A stretch of 64,000 bases of DNA from Rhizobiaceae bacterium (GCA_016742175.1 JACVCH010000001.1:124001-188000), one strand, 5' to 3'. Counted from the stretch's first letter, positions 43,606 through 53,193 are shown. Program-made: numbers and translations. Notes: generated from the letters alone by a model not told the origin.

Positions 43606-44327
43606 CGGGCGCGCGGCTGCAACTCGACAAGGTGCGCTTTGCCTATCCGGGCGGGGCGGCGATGCGCTTCGATCTCGATATCGCAATCGGGAGCATCGTC
43701 GCGCTTCTGGGGGCGAGCGGATCGGGAAAGTCGACGCTGCTGCATCTTGTGGCCGGTTTCGAGGAACCGCAGGACGGGCGCATCCGGATCGGCGACATCG
43801 ACGTGACGGGATTTGACCCGGCGAAGCGGCCGGTCTCGATGGTGTTCCAGGAGAACAATCTCTTCCATCACCTCACTGTTGCGCAGAATGTCGGGCTGGG
43901 TCGCTCGCCAGCGCTGAAACTCTCGGCGCAGGACCGGACGGACATTGCGGAAGCGCTGGGCGATGTCGGGCTCGCCGGCAAGGAAGAAGGGCTGCCGTCG
44001 GAGCTTTCGGGCGGCGAGCGGCAGCGCGTCGCCATCGCCCGCGCGCTGGTGCGGCAGCGGCCGCTGCTGCTTCTCGACGAGCCCTTCGCCTCGCTCGGTC
44101 CGGCGCTGCGGGCGGAGATGGTGGGCCTGGTGCGCGCCCTTGCCGCCAAGACCGGGATGACGATCGTCTTGGTGACCCACCAGCCGGAGGATGCGCGTGC
44201 GCTGGCCGGCCGAATCATCTTTCTTGCCGATGGCGCGATTGCGGCGGACGGGCCCGCCGAAAGCTTCTTCGGACCCGATGCGCCGGCCGTTTTCCGCGAC
44301 TATGCGGGCCGCCTGCCCATGCTTTGA
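43602..44327 (+). CDS. thiQ: Thiamine ABC transporter ATP-binding protein
   Basis: 241 residues. Walker A is LLGASGSGKSTLL (about 34-46), the signature is LSGGERQRVAIARALV, Walker B is LLLLDEPFASLG, and the switch histidine lies in VLVTHQPEDA. The neighbours and riboswitch fix the substrate as thiamine. The ATG at 43602 couples it to thiP. Confidence 0.95.
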   Translation: MTGARLQLDKVRFAYPGGAAMRFDLDIAIGSIVALLGASGSGKSTLLHLVAGFEEPQDGRIRIGDIDVTGFDPAKRPVSMVFQENNLFHHLTVAQNVGLGRSPALKLSAQDRTDIAEALGDVGLAGKEEGLPSELSGGERQRVAIARALVRQRPLLLLDEPFASLGPALRAEMVGLVRALAAKTGMTIVLVTHQPEDARALAGRIIFLADGAIAADGPAESFFGPDAPAVFRDYAGRLPML

Positions 44328-44506
44328 CGGCAAAACGCCCGCATAAGACCACATTCGCGAGGCACAGAGCGGTGAGGCTGAAGGGGACTTGTCTTTCCTC
44401 AAGGATTCTGTTGTCTGCGCGGCATCGCGCCACCGCATGCGCCCGAGTCCCGTCGAAGAGTGGGGAGGCCGATCTGGCCGCACGAGCGATCGAACCTGAT
44501 TTTGGC

Positions 44507-45991
44507 ATGAAGGCCGGGCCGAAAAGCCTCGGCCGGCTTGCGATCGCCCTGATGCTGGCAACGGCGCTGACCTCGTGCCAGGCATTCGATGCCGCTTCCC
44601 TCAATGAGGACGCATTCCGTCCCTCCGCCAATCCGGTGACCGTCGACAGCGTGACGCGCGACGACCGCATGGCCGCGATCGCGCGCGAGCAGCATCCGCG
44701 CATCCTCGCGACCTATGGCGGCGAATATTCCGACCCGAAGCTGGAGCGCTCGATCGCGCGCATCGTCGGCTCGCTGACGCTCGATCCGGACAATCCGAAC
44801 CAGACCTACCAGATCACCATCCTCAACTCGCCCAACATCAACGCCTTCGCGCTGCCGGGCGGGTTCCTGTACCTGACGCGCGGGCTTCTGGCGCTGGCCA
44901 ACGATTCGGCCGAGGTCGCGGCCGTCGTCGCGCACGAGATGGCGCATGTGACGGCCAATCACGGCATCCAGCGCCAGCAGAAGGAAGCCGAGGAAGTGCT
45001 CGCCGCGCGCGTCGTCTCCGACGTCCTGGGCGGCGGCGACACGGGCGGGCAGGTGGCGCTGATCCGCGGCAAGCTGCGGCTTGCGCAGTTCTCGCGCAAC
45101 CAGGAACTGGAGGCCGACGCGATCGGCATCAAGTCGATCGGGCGCGCCGGGTACGACCCCTATGCGGCGTCGCGGTTCCTGCAGTCGATGGCGGCCTATG
45201 CGGAATCGCGCACGGTGGAATCGTCCGCCAACCGCAGCCTCGATTTCCTCGCGAGCCACCCCAATCCGCCGCAGCGCATCGACCTTGCCACGCGCCATGC
45301 GCGCCAGTTCGGCATGCCGGGCGTTGGCAACCGCGAGCGCAATTCGTTCCTCGACGGGGTCGACGGGATGCTGTTCGGCGATACGCCCGAAGAGGGCTTC
45401 GTGCGCGGCACGTCCTTCGTCCATCCGATTCTCGGCATCTCCTTCGACGTGCCGCAGGGGTTCGTGATCGACAATTCGGCCGCGGCCGTGACAGCAGCGG
45501 GCCCGGGCGACATGGCGGTGCGCTTCGACGGCGTGACGGTGGAGCCGCGCCAGTCGCTTTCCGCCTATGTCCAGTCCGGCTGGGTGGCGGGGCTCGATCC
45601 GGCCTCGGTGCGGCAGACGACGATCAACGGCAACGAGGCCGTGAACGCGCAGGCACGCGCCGAGGGCTGGCAGTTCGACGTGACGTTGATCCGCTCGGGC
45701 CGGCAGGTCTATCGCCTGCTGACCGCCGCGCCGCTCGCCAGCAACAATCTGCAGGCGGTCGCCAATTCGGTGGCGGCGAGTTTCCGGACATTGTCGGATG
45801 CGGAAAAGGCGCAAATCCGCCCGCTGCGCATTCGCGTGGTTCCGGTGGGCGCGGGCGACAATGTCGCCTCGATGGCGGGACGGATGGTCGGGACGGACCG
45901 GCCGCTGGAGCTCTTCCAATTGCTCAACGGGCTTGGGCCGGGCGCCAGCCTTTCGGTCGGCGACCGGGTGAAGATCGTTTCCGACCGCTAA
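44507..45991 (+). CDS. M48 family metalloprotease lipoprotein (BepA-like)
   Basis: 494 residues. A lipoprotein signal ends at LTSC (C24). The zinc-protease domain has HEMAH (H143-H147) in VVAHEMAHVTANHG and the third ligand in NQELEADAIGIK near 195-205. A C-terminal domain of about 200 residues ends in a LysM-like segment (VSMAGRM...LFQLLNGLG...GDRVKIV). It is probably a periplasmic quality-control protease for outer-membrane assembly. The ATG at 44507 is chosen because the signal peptide starts there; the longer frame from 44324 has none. Confidence 0.88.
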   Translation: MKAGPKSLGRLAIALMLATALTSCQAFDAASLNEDAFRPSANPVTVDSVTRDDRMAAIAREQHPRILATYGGEYSDPKLERSIARIVGSLTLDPDNPNQTYQITILNSPNINAFALPGGFLYLTRGLLALANDSAEVAAVVAHEMAHVTANHGIQRQQKEAEEVLAARVVSDVLGGGDTGGQVALIRGKLRLAQFSRNQELEADAIGIKSIGRAGYDPYAASRFLQSMAAYAESRTVESSANRSLDFLASHPNPPQRIDLATRHARQFGMPGVGNRERNSFLDGVDGMLFGDTPEEGFVRGTSFVHPILGISFDVPQGFVIDNSAAAVTAAGPGDMAVRFDGVTVEPRQSLSAYVQSGWVAGLDPASVRQTTINGNEAVNAQARAEGWQFDVTLIRSGRQVYRLLTAAPLASNNLQAVANSVAASFRTLSDAEKAQIRPLRIRVVPVGAGDNVASMAGRMVGTDRPLELFQLLNGLGPGASLSVGDRVKIVSDR

Positions 45992-46003
45992 ATCAGGAAC
46001 TGA

Positions 46004-46864
46004 TCAAGCGCTGGTGGCCATGTGCGGGTTGCCGTTGACGAGGGCGGTGCGCAGCTTTTCGAGCGCGCGGCTTTCGATCTGACGCACGCGTTCCTTGGAA
46101 ATGCCGAGCCGTTCGCCGAGCGATTCCAGCGTCGCGCCGTCCTCGCGCAGGCGCCGCTCGCGGATGATCTTCAACTCGCGCGGATTGAGCGCGGTCAGCG
46201 CACCGGAGAGCCACTTGCTGCGCCGCTCGGTGTCGATCGTGTCGGTCACCACCTCGTCGGGCAGCGGCGCGTCGGACACGAGGAAGGCCATGCGGTCCGT
46301 GCCGCCGGGCGAATCGTCCATCACCGGGGCGTTGAGCGAGGTGTCGGGGCCGGAGAGGCGCGCATCCATCATCGCGACGTCGGCCTCGTTGACGCCGAGC
46401 GCGACGGAGACCTGGCGGTAGAGATCGGCGTTGGAAAGGTTTTCGGGGCCGCTCTGCAGCTTGGCGCGCAGGCGGCGCAAATTGAAGAACAGCGCCTTTT
46501 GCGCCGAGGACGTGCCGCCGCGCACGATCGACCAGTTGCGCAGGATGTAGTCCTGCATCGATGCCCTGATCCACCAGGTGGCGTAGGTCGAAAAGCGCAC
46601 CTCGCGGTCGGGCTCGAAGCGGGCGGCGGCCTCGAGGAGGCCGACATGGCCTTCCTGGATCAGGTCGCTCATCGACAGGCCGAAATGGCGGAATTTCGAG
46701 GCCATCGAGATGACGAGGCGCATGTGGGCGGTGGTGATCTTGTGAAGCGCGTTCTGGTCGCGCTTCTCTTTCCACTGGATCGCCAGTTCGAGCTCTTCCT
46801 CGCGGGCGAGATAGGGCGCCTTCATGGCCGCCCGGATCATCGAACTTCTTGAGCTACTTTCCAT
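46004..46864 (-). CDS. rpoH2: Alternative sigma factor, RpoH2 type
   Basis: 286 residues. Region 2 includes MSDLIQEGHVGLLEAAARFE and RFSTYATWWIRASMQDYILR. The RpoH box reads AQKALFFNLRRLRAKL. Region 4 has LGERLGISKERVRQIESRAL. The start MESSSRSSMIRAAMKAPYLA and the RFSTYATWWIRAS block resemble rhizobial RpoH2 rather than RpoH1. An EcfG-type promoter lies 145 bases upstream, matching the known dependence of S. meliloti rpoH2 on RpoE2. Confidence 0.9.
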   Translation of the reverse strand: MESSSRSSMIRAAMKAPYLAREEELELAIQWKEKRDQNALHKITTAHMRLVISMASKFRHFGLSMSDLIQEGHVGLLEAAARFEPDREVRFSTYATWWIRASMQDYILRNWSIVRGGTSSAQKALFFNLRRLRAKLQSGPENLSNADLYRQVSVALGVNEADVAMMDARLSGPDTSLNAPVMDDSPGGTDRMAFLVSDAPLPDEVVTDTIDTERRSKWLSGALTALNPRELKIIRERRLREDGATLESLGERLGISKERVRQIESRALEKLRTALVNGNPHMATSA

Positions 46865-47008
46865 GGCCGGACCGCTCCCGATGTTGCAGCGTGGTCTTGT
46901 CTTTAGTACGGGCCGCACCAAATTTCGGATCATCGAGCAGCATCGAACTGTCCCTGCCTGCCGTCCGGTATTGACGCAGCGCACGATGTTTTTTGCGCGC
47001 ATGTTGCA

Positions 47009-47033
47009 AACGCGGCGCCGGTGCTGCGGTTCC
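47009..47033 (-). promoter_or_regulatory. EcfG (general stress) promoter of rpoH2
   Basis: Read on the minus strand, GGAAC (47033-47029) is followed after exactly 16 bases by CGTT (47012-47009). This is a perfect match to the GGAAC-N16/17-CGTT consensus for EcfG/RpoE2 sigma factors. Confidence 0.75.
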
Positions 47034-47121
47034 ATGCGGGGCGCGAAGGGCGGTGATCTGCGCGCGTCAATTTTTCGAGATAGTTCCGGGATGACGCCTC
47101 CCGGTGATAGCACCGAAACGA

Positions 47122-47147
47122 AAAGACCCGGCGCGGGGCCGGGTCTT
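47122..47147 (-). terminator. Terminator of carD
   Basis: AAAGACCCGGC and GCCGGGTCTTT form an 11-bp stem with a short loop. On the minus strand it ends in TCTTTTCG, 26 bases after the carD stop. Confidence 0.8.
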
Positions 47148-47172
47148 TGTCGAATACGAGGTTGGAAGCGCC

Positions 47173-47751
47173 TTATGCGGCTTCTTCCTGCTCGGTCTCG
47201 GTTTCCTCGTTGTCGGCCTTGGCGCCACGCTTCGGGCCCTTGTTGAGGTTGATCTCGATCAGGCGCACGGCTTCGGTGTCGGAGACGCGGTTGACGGCGG
47301 CGATCTCGCGAGCCATGCGGTCGAGGGCCGCTTCGTAGAGCTGGCGCTCGGAATAGGACTGCTCGGGCTGGTTCTCGGCGCGGTAGAGGTCGCGCACCAC
47401 TTCGGAAATCGAGATGAGGTCGCCGGAATTGATCTTCGCATCATATTCCTGCGCGCGGCGCGACCACATGGTGCGCTTCACGCGGGCGCGGCCCTGGACG
47501 ACCTTGAGCGCGCGGTCGACGTAATCGGTCTCGGACAGCTTGCGCATGCCAATGGAGACGGCCTTGGCGACCGGCACCTTCAGGCGCATCTTGTCCTTCT
47601 GGAAATCGATGACGAAGAGTTCCAGCTTGTGGCCCGCGACTTCCTGCTCCTCGATCGTCGTGATCTGGCCCACGCCGTGGGCAGGATAGACGATGAACTC
47701 ACCGGTCTTGAAACCGTTACGCGCCGCGGACTTCTTCTGCTGGGTCGCCAT
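47173..47751 (-). CDS. carD: CarD family transcriptional regulator
   Basis: 192 residues. An N-terminal RNA-polymerase-interacting Tudor-like domain (about 15-75) has FKTGEFIVYPAHGVGQITTI and ELFVIDFQKDKMRLKVPV. A helical DNA-binding domain (about 85-165) contains MWSRRAQEYDAKINSGDLIS and the tryptophan used to stabilise open complexes. An acidic tail follows. CarD proteins promote open-complex formation at rRNA and other promoters. Confidence 0.93.
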   Translation of the reverse strand: MATQQKKSAARNGFKTGEFIVYPAHGVGQITTIEEQEVAGHKLELFVIDFQKDKMRLKVPVAKAVSIGMRKLSETDYVDRALKVVQGRARVKRTMWSRRAQEYDAKINSGDLISISEVVRDLYRAENQPEQSYSERQLYEAALDRMAREIAAVNRVSDTEAVRLIEINLNKGPKRGAKADNEETETEQEEAA

Positions 47752-48123
47752 AGGCCCGATACTCCCTGTTGCGATACCGGCCTCTCGATGGGCCGGTCAT
47801 CCGGAAACGGCCGGTGAAACCGGCCAGCATGGTGTCGGGACAAGACAAAGGGCGGACCGCCAAACCAAGGAAAAAAGCCAGACCCACCTGAAATGGTGAA
47901 GCGCGGCCCAGATCACCCTGGTCCGTATTGAGTCCCACCCTTTCAGTGATTGGTGCGCTTGCGCACGAAATCGACGTTTGTCACCGGCATATCGTGATTG
48001 TGTAACACAAAATGTGGACAGAATCAACCATTTGCACTAGGCGCGCAACGCCAGCGCCGCTAAGGCGTGTCGTGATTCGCATTGGCTGCGGCGCGATGCC
48101 GCAGATCGGACCAACCGGACGAT
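47752..48123. other. carD upstream region
   Basis: 372 bases without a gene between fdxA and carD, both on the minus strand. It contains hairpins (for example GGCCGGT/ACCGGCC near 47793-47839) and the palindrome TTGTGTAACACAA (47998-48010). The carD promoter is expected here, but I cannot place a -10/-35 pair confidently. Confidence 0.4.
47998..48010. promoter_or_regulatory. Palindrome TTGTGTAACACAA, possible operator
   Basis: Perfect 6-bp arms around a central A, in an AT-richer patch about 250 bases upstream of carD. The symmetry suggests a dimeric regulator site. No regulator can be named. Confidence 0.35.
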
Positions 48124-48462
48124 CTAGTCGCCCGTTCCGGGCTCGGCTGAGAAGTATTTCTCGAACTTGCCCTCTTTGCCGTCGAACGCCTTGGCGTCTG
48201 CCGGCGGTTCTTTCTTGGCCGTGATGTTGGGCCACTTCTGGGCGTATTCGGTGTTGATTTCAAGCCATTTCTCAAGCCCCGGCTCGGTGTCCGGCTTGAT
48301 CGCCTCGGCCGGGCATTCCGGCTCGCAAACGCCGCAATCGATGCACTCGTCGGGATGGATGACGAGCATGTTGTCGCCTTCGTAGAAGCAGTCGACCGGG
48401 CACACCTCGATGCAGTCCATGTACTTGCACTTGATGCAATTGTCGGTGACGAGGTAGGTCAT
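48124..48462 (-). CDS. fdxA: Seven-iron ferredoxin FdxA
   Basis: 112 residues. Cysteines at 9, 17, 21 and 25, and at 40, 43, 46 and 50 ([12 protein letters not shown]), give the 3Fe-4S plus 4Fe-4S binding pattern of FdxA. The C-terminal extension ending [10 protein letters not shown] is typical of proteobacterial members. It is a soluble electron carrier of uncertain partner. Confidence 0.94.
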   Translation of the reverse strand: MTYLVTDNCIKCKYMDCIEVCPVDCFYEGDNMLVIHPDECIDCGVCEPECPAEAIKPDTEPGLEKWLEINTEYAQKWPNITAKKEPPADAKAFDGKEGKFEKYFSAEPGTGD

Positions 48463-48590
48463 ACGTGCCGGCTCCGGCCTTCCAAAGGCGCTGCAAAGTC
48501 TGTCGGCTGGTCACGTAGCGAGTTCGGGACGCCGTGACAAGGGTCGCGCGTTGCGCCGGCACCGGCCGCCGGGGAATGAATTTCTCCGGT

Positions 48591-48971
48591 TCAGTCGCGG
48601 CCTTCGAAACGATCGATCTCGCGGCGCTCGCGCTTGGTCGGGCGCCCGGCGCCCGGATCGCGCTCTGCGACGGGCGCAGGCTCGGCGACCTTCGCCTGGG
48701 GCGGCGGCGACAGGTCCTCGTAGAGCGTGCGCGCTTCCTCGAATGGGCCGCGCCGTGTGCCCGGCGAGAGGATCTTCAGGACGAGGATGCGCCGGTCGAG
48801 CGAGATGGTGAGGACGTCGCCCGGCTTCACGTTTTGCGCCGCCTGGTCGATCTTCTCCCGATTGAGCCGGACCTTGCCCGCCTGGACGAGCTTTGCCGCC
48901 AGCGAGCGGGACTTCACCACGCGGGCGAAGAACAGCCATTTGTCGATCCGCTGGCGGGCGGTCTCTTCCAT
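48591..48971 (-). CDS. S4-domain RNA-binding protein (HslR-like)
   Basis: 126 residues with an S4 domain at about 7-70: RIDKWLFFARVVKSRSLAAK and VQAGKVRLNREKIDQAAQNV. A proline/charge-rich tail ends in KRERREIDRFEGRD. E. coli HslR (Hsp15) binds stalled 50S subunits carrying nascent chains. It starts one base after the stop of the upstream helicase gene, so the pair is an operon. Confidence 0.9.
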   Translation of the reverse strand: MEETARQRIDKWLFFARVVKSRSLAAKLVQAGKVRLNREKIDQAAQNVKPGDVLTISLDRRILVLKILSPGTRRGPFEEARTLYEDLSPPPQAKVAEPAPVAERDPGAGRPTKRERREIDRFEGRD

Positions 48972-51900
48972 CTACTTCTTCAACTGCTCCTTGAGCGCGG
49001 CGAGCTTGGCGAAGGGAGAATCCGGGTCCAGCTTCGTAGGCCTGGCATCGCGCGGCGGCTGGGCTTCCCAGCGGCGTTCGCCCGACGGCTTGCCTTCGCG
49101 CTTGCCACCCGGCTTGCCGTCCCTTTGGCCGCCGGGCTTTCCACCGCGCGACCTCTCGTCGCGGCCGCGCTGCGGGCCGTTGCCCGGTGCGCGCTCCGGA
49201 CGGCCGGGACCGTCGCCGCGCGGCTTGCCGCGGAAGGCGCGCTTTTCGCCGGCGGCCTCGCCCTCGGCCGGCACGGCACCGCGGTTGCGCGCATTGCCGC
49301 GCTCGTTGCGGTTGCCCTGCTCGCGGCGCGGACGGCCCTCGAAGCGGCCCTGCCGCCAGACGGTGATCGTCTTCGGCGCCTCGGGCTCTTCGCTTGCAGC
49401 AGGCTCCTGTGCTGCCGTTTCGGTCGGAGGCTCGGCGACAGGCTCTGCCGGGGCTTCGGCTGCGGGCTCGGCAGGCGCTTCGGCCACCGGTTCCGCTGCG
49501 ACTTCGGCGACCGGCTCGGCGGCGGGTTCCTCGGTCGGTTGTGCGTCTTCCGGCATGGCTTCAGCGCTATCGGCGCTTTCGGCCGGAGCCGCTTCCGGAG
49601 TCTCGGGAGCCTTCTCGGCCTTGGCGCGCGCCTCGGCGTCGAACGCGTCGAGCTTTTCCTTCACCTCCGCCTCAGGCTTGGTCTCACCGCGATAGCCGAG
49701 GCCCTTGAGAATCTCGTCCATGTCTTCGGACGTCGCGCCGAGGATCGACATCATCGCCGGGGTGACGAGGAAGGCGTTGCCGTCGAACGCGCCTTCGGGC
49801 CGGGCGCCGCTGCCTGCCTTCCAGGCAAGCGCGGGGCGGATCAGGTCGGCGAGGCGTTCGAGAATGTCGACGCGGACGGCGCGGCGGCCGAGATTGCGGT
49901 AGCCGGCGAGGCGGTAGAATTCCTTGTCGATGGCCTGGTCGACGACGACCGAGGTGCGGCCGGAGGCAAGCGCGTTGACGACGTCGCCGAAGCCGGGCTT
50001 GTCCTTGCCGTCGTTTTTCAGCGCCCACAGAAGCGTGACGATGCCGGCCGGAGCGGGCTTCAAGAGCGCGGGCACGAAGACGTGGAATGCGCCGAAGCGC
50101 ACGCCGAGGCGGCGAAGCGCGGCGCGGGCTTCCTGGTCGAGACCGCGGACGTCCTCGGCCACATCGCGCCTGTTCAACAGGCCGAAATTCTCGACGAGTT
50201 GGAACGCGATGCCGCGCGCCATGCCGGAGAGCTGCTCGGCGGCCTGGAGATCGAAGAGCGGCTTGAGGGCCGTCTCGATCTGGTAGTTGACGAAACGCTC
50301 GATGCGGGCGGCGACCTTGTCGCGCGCAGTGCCGGTCAACTGCTCGTCGGCGAGCAGGATCGCGCGCGGGCGAAGCGCATCGTCGCCGGCCGTCAGCGTG
50401 GCGACGGGCGCGCCGATCCAGCGCACGAGGCCATCCGCCGTCAGCGCGAAATCGCCGTTCGCGGAGGCCGAGAAGCGTTCCGCCCGCGATTCGAACTCGG
50501 TCGCCAGAGCCTTTTGCGCGGCGGTGCGAACGGCCTTGGCGTCCTCGCCTTCCGCCTTCTGGTCGGCGGTGAAGCGGAAGCCCTGGAGCTCGCCCACATG
50601 GTGGCCCTCGACGAGGACTTCGCCGGTCGGATTAATTTCAGCTTCAAGCATGCTATTTTCTCTCAGGCGCCGCATCAGCACGGATGTCCTGCGGTCTACG
50701 AAGCGTTTCGTCAATCGCTCGTGAAGCGCATCGGACAATCTGTCCTCGATATCGCGTGTTTTTTCCTGCCAGTGAACCGGGTCTGCAAGCCAGCCCGGCC
50801 GGTTCGAAACGAAGGTCCAGGTGCGGATCTGGGCGATCCGGTGCGAAAGCGCGTCGATGTCGCCGACGGTCGAATCCGCCCGGCGCACCTGCTCGGCCAT
50901 GTAGTCTGCGTCGACATGCCCTTTGGTGGCGAGGTCGATGAACATGGAGCCGATGAGCTCGGCGTGCTGTGCCGGCGCGATGCGGCGATAGTCGGGTAGG
51001 GCGCAGGCATCCCACAACATGGCGACGCGCTTCGGCGTCGTCGCGAGGTCGCGCACGCGTTCGTCGCGCGAGAGAATGTCGAGCGCCTTGGCGTCGACCG
51101 CCGGCAGCGCGCGCGTCAGGCCCTCGACCGGCGGCAGGGCGTCGATCGAGCGCTTCAGCGCATCGAGCGAGGAGAAGTCGAACTCGGCGCTGCGCCATTG
51201 CAGCACCTTCACGCTGTCGAAATTATGCGCCTCGACGCGCTCCACCAGTTCGTCGGGAAGCGGATCGACCTGGCCGGTGACGCCGAATGTGCCGTCGCGC
51301 AGATGGCGGCCGGCGCGGCCGGCGATCTGGCCCATCTCGGCGGGCGTCAGCTCGCGATACTGGAAGCCGTCGAATTTGCGGTTCTGGGCGAAGGCGACGT
51401 GGTCGACGTCGAGGTTCAAACCCATGCCGATCGCGTCGGTGGCGATGAGGTAGTCGACGTCGCCCGACTGGTAGAGCTGGACCTGCGCGTTGCGCGTGCG
51501 CGGCGACAGTGCGCCGAGGACCACCGCCGCTCCGCCGCGCTGGCGGCGGATCAGCTCGGCGATCGCGTATACCTCGTCGGCCGAGAAGGCGACGATGGCC
51601 GTGCGGCGCGGCAGGCGGGTCAGTTTCTTGGAGCCGGCATAGGCCAGATGGGACATGCGCGGGCGGGTGACGACGGAAACGCCGCGCAGCAGCTTTTCCA
51701 GGATGCCGCGCATGGTGGCGGCGCCGAGCAGGAGCGTTTCCTGACGGCCGCGCAGATGAAGGATTCGGTCGGTGAAGATGTGGCCGCGCTCGAGGTCGGC
51801 GGCGAGCTGCACTTCGTCGATGGCGACGAAGGCGGCGTCCGTCTCGCGCGGCATGGCCTCGACCGTGCAGACGGAATAGCGCGCGCCGGGCGGCACGATC

Positions 51901-52130
51901 TTTTCCTCGCCGGTGATGAGCGCGACCTTCTTCTCGCCGACCTTCTCGCAGACGCGGGTATAGACCTCGCGCGCGAGCAGGCGCAGCGGCAGGCCGATGA
52001 CGCCCGTCTCGTGCGCGACCATGCGCTCGATCGCCAGATGGGTCTTGCCGGTGTTGGTCGGACCGAGGATCGCGGTCACGTCGCGGCCAGACAGGATCAG
52101 GGGCTGCGACGGGCGGGGCTGGATGTTCAT
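48972..52130 (-). CDS. Suv3-like DEAD/DEAH helicase with low-complexity tail
   Basis: 1052 residues. Helicase motifs are LGPTNTGKTHLAIERM (Walker A, about 21-36), AIDEVQLAAD (motif II), GAATMRG and the C-terminal QIAGRAGRHLRDGTFGVTG near 270-288. These place it with mitochondrial SUV3/MgpS RNA helicases. A middle region (about 290-850) is helical. From about 845 the sequence becomes Ala/Pro/Glu-rich and then Arg/Gly-rich, a likely disordered RNA-binding tail. It is probably involved in RNA turnover. Confidence 0.88.
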   Translation of the reverse strand: MNIQPRPSQPLILSGRDVTAILGPTNTGKTHLAIERMVAHETGVIGLPLRLLAREVYTRVCEKVGEKKVALITGEEKIVPPGARYSVCTVEAMPRETDAAFVAIDEVQLAADLERGHIFTDRILHLRGRQETLLLGAATMRGILEKLLRGVSVVTRPRMSHLAYAGSKKLTRLPRRTAIVAFSADEVYAIAELIRRQRGGAAVVLGALSPRTRNAQVQLYQSGDVDYLIATDAIGMGLNLDVDHVAFAQNRKFDGFQYRELTPAEMGQIAGRAGRHLRDGTFGVTGQVDPLPDELVERVEAHNFDSVKVLQWRSAEFDFSSLDALKRSIDALPPVEGLTRALPAVDAKALDILSRDERVRDLATTPKRVAMLWDACALPDYRRIAPAQHAELIGSMFIDLATKGHVDADYMAEQVRRADSTVGDIDALSHRIAQIRTWTFVSNRPGWLADPVHWQEKTRDIEDRLSDALHERLTKRFVDRRTSVLMRRLRENSMLEAEINPTGEVLVEGHHVGELQGFRFTADQKAEGEDAKAVRTAAQKALATEFESRAERFSASANGDFALTADGLVRWIGAPVATLTAGDDALRPRAILLADEQLTGTARDKVAARIERFVNYQIETALKPLFDLQAAEQLSGMARGIAFQLVENFGLLNRRDVAEDVRGLDQEARAALRRLGVRFGAFHVFVPALLKPAPAGIVTLLWALKNDGKDKPGFGDVVNALASGRTSVVVDQAIDKEFYRLAGYRNLGRRAVRVDILERLADLIRPALAWKAGSGARPEGAFDGNAFLVTPAMMSILGATSEDMDEILKGLGYRGETKPEAEVKEKLDAFDAEARAKAEKAPETPEAAPAESADSAEAMPEDAQPTEEPAAEPVAEVAAEPVAEAPAEPAAEAPAEPVAEPPTETAAQEPAASEEPEAPKTITVWRQGRFEGRPRREQGNRNERGNARNRGAVPAEGEAAGEKRAFRGKPRGDGPGRPERAPGNGPQRGRDERSRGGKPGGQRDGKPGGKREGKPSGERRWEAQPPRDARPTKLDPDSPFAKLAALKEQLKK

Positions 52131-52454
52131 CTAGTCAATAGGGCCTTTCCGGCCGACTGTCGTCGAGAACGGTTAGCACCACGCCGGGCTCAAGTGAATG
52201 GTCCCGCGCGACGCCGGCCCCACATAGTGTTTCGCGATGTCATTCGCCAGAGTGAAGGTGCGCGCACAACCGGAACGAGTCCTGAACGAACCGGGACCGA
52301 ATCGCTGACTCGGGGGATTCACGGTCTGTTCCGAATCGGCAGGACCGGGCGTCACGCCGGGGATGTTTTTCCACCGTCTGTCCACAAGGCGTGCACCGGA
52401 TGTGAACAGCCGGGCGGCGCCGCGACGGCGCCGCCGGTGCTTGACAAGACAGGA
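52131..52454. other. 324-base gap between the helicase and phaB
   Basis: Both neighbours read leftwards. The gap contains the phaB terminator-like hairpin at 52413-52435 and the upstream region of the helicase gene. No additional gene or repeat is recognised. Confidence 0.5.
52413..52435 (-). terminator. GC-rich stem-loop after phaB
   Basis: GGCGGCGCCG and CGGCGCCGCC form a perfect 10-bp stem with a CGA loop, 20 bases after the phaB stop. It lacks a T-run. Confidence 0.55.
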
Positions 52455-53177
52455 TCAGACGAAGAACTGGCCGCCATTGGCCGAGATGGTCGAGCCGGTT
52501 ATGAAGCCGGCTTCGTCGGAGGCGAGGAAGACGACGCAGCGGGCGATCTCGTCCGGCTCGCCGAGGCGGCCGACGGGGATCTGCGAGATGATGCTTTCGC
52601 GCACTTTTTCCGGCACGGCCATCACCATGTCGGTGCCGATATAGCCGGGGCAGATGGCGTTGACGGTGATGCCGGCCTTGGCGCCTTCCTGGGCGAGCGC
52701 CTTGGTGAAGCCGAGATCGCCGGCCTTTGCAGCGGAATAGTTCGCCTGGCCCATCTGGCCCTTCTGCCCGTTGATCGACGAGATGTTGATGACCCGGCCG
52801 AACTTCCTCTCGCGCATGCCGGTCCAGACCGGATGCGTCATGTTGAAGAGGCCGGTCAGGTTGGTGTTGATCACCTCGTTCCACATCTCCGGCGTCATCT
52901 TGTGGAACATGGAATCGCGCGTGATGCCGGCATTGTTGACGAGCACGTCGATCGGCCCGATCGCGGCCTCGACCTTTTCGATGCCGGCCTTGCAGGCGTC
53001 GTAGCTCGACACGTCCCACTTGAAGACGGGGATGCCGGTTTCCTTCTTGAAGGCCTCGGCCTTCTCGTCATTGCCGGCATAGGTCGCGGCGACCTTGTAG
53101 CCGGCATTCTGGAGCGCGACGGAAATCGCCGCGCCGATGCCGCGCGAGCCGCCGGTGACGAGTGCTGTTCGGGTCAT
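52455..53177 (-). CDS. phaB: Acetoacetyl-CoA reductase
   Basis: 240 residues of the SDR family: VTGGSRGIGAAISVAL (about 7-22), NNAG, NISSINGQKGQMGQANYSAA with the catalytic Tyr and Lys (YSAAK), and CPGYIGTDMV. The match to PhaB/PhbB is close, and phaA lies just upstream on the same strand. It reduces acetoacetyl-CoA to (R)-3-hydroxybutyryl-CoA with NADPH for polyhydroxybutyrate. Confidence 0.93.
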   Translation of the reverse strand: MTRTALVTGGSRGIGAAISVALQNAGYKVAATYAGNDEKAEAFKKETGIPVFKWDVSSYDACKAGIEKVEAAIGPIDVLVNNAGITRDSMFHKMTPEMWNEVINTNLTGLFNMTHPVWTGMRERKFGRVINISSINGQKGQMGQANYSAAKAGDLGFTKALAQEGAKAGITVNAICPGYIGTDMVMAVPEKVRESIISQIPVGRLGEPDEIARCVVFLASDEAGFITGSTISANGGQFFV

Positions 53178-53193
53178 GTGTGTCCTCCCTGTT

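Larger units (their letters stand above)
46865..47172. other. rpoH2 leader and carD terminator region
   Basis: 308 bases without a gene. From right to left on the minus strand it holds the carD terminator (47122-47147), the EcfG-type promoter of rpoH2 (47009-47033) and an untranslated leader of roughly 140 bases. No other element is recognised. Confidence 0.6.

Noticed and set aside
48534-50999. 821-codon plus-strand frame opposite the helicase
   Set aside because: Antisense mirror of the conserved Suv3-like helicase; repetitive Gly/Arg/Ala composition and no known domain.
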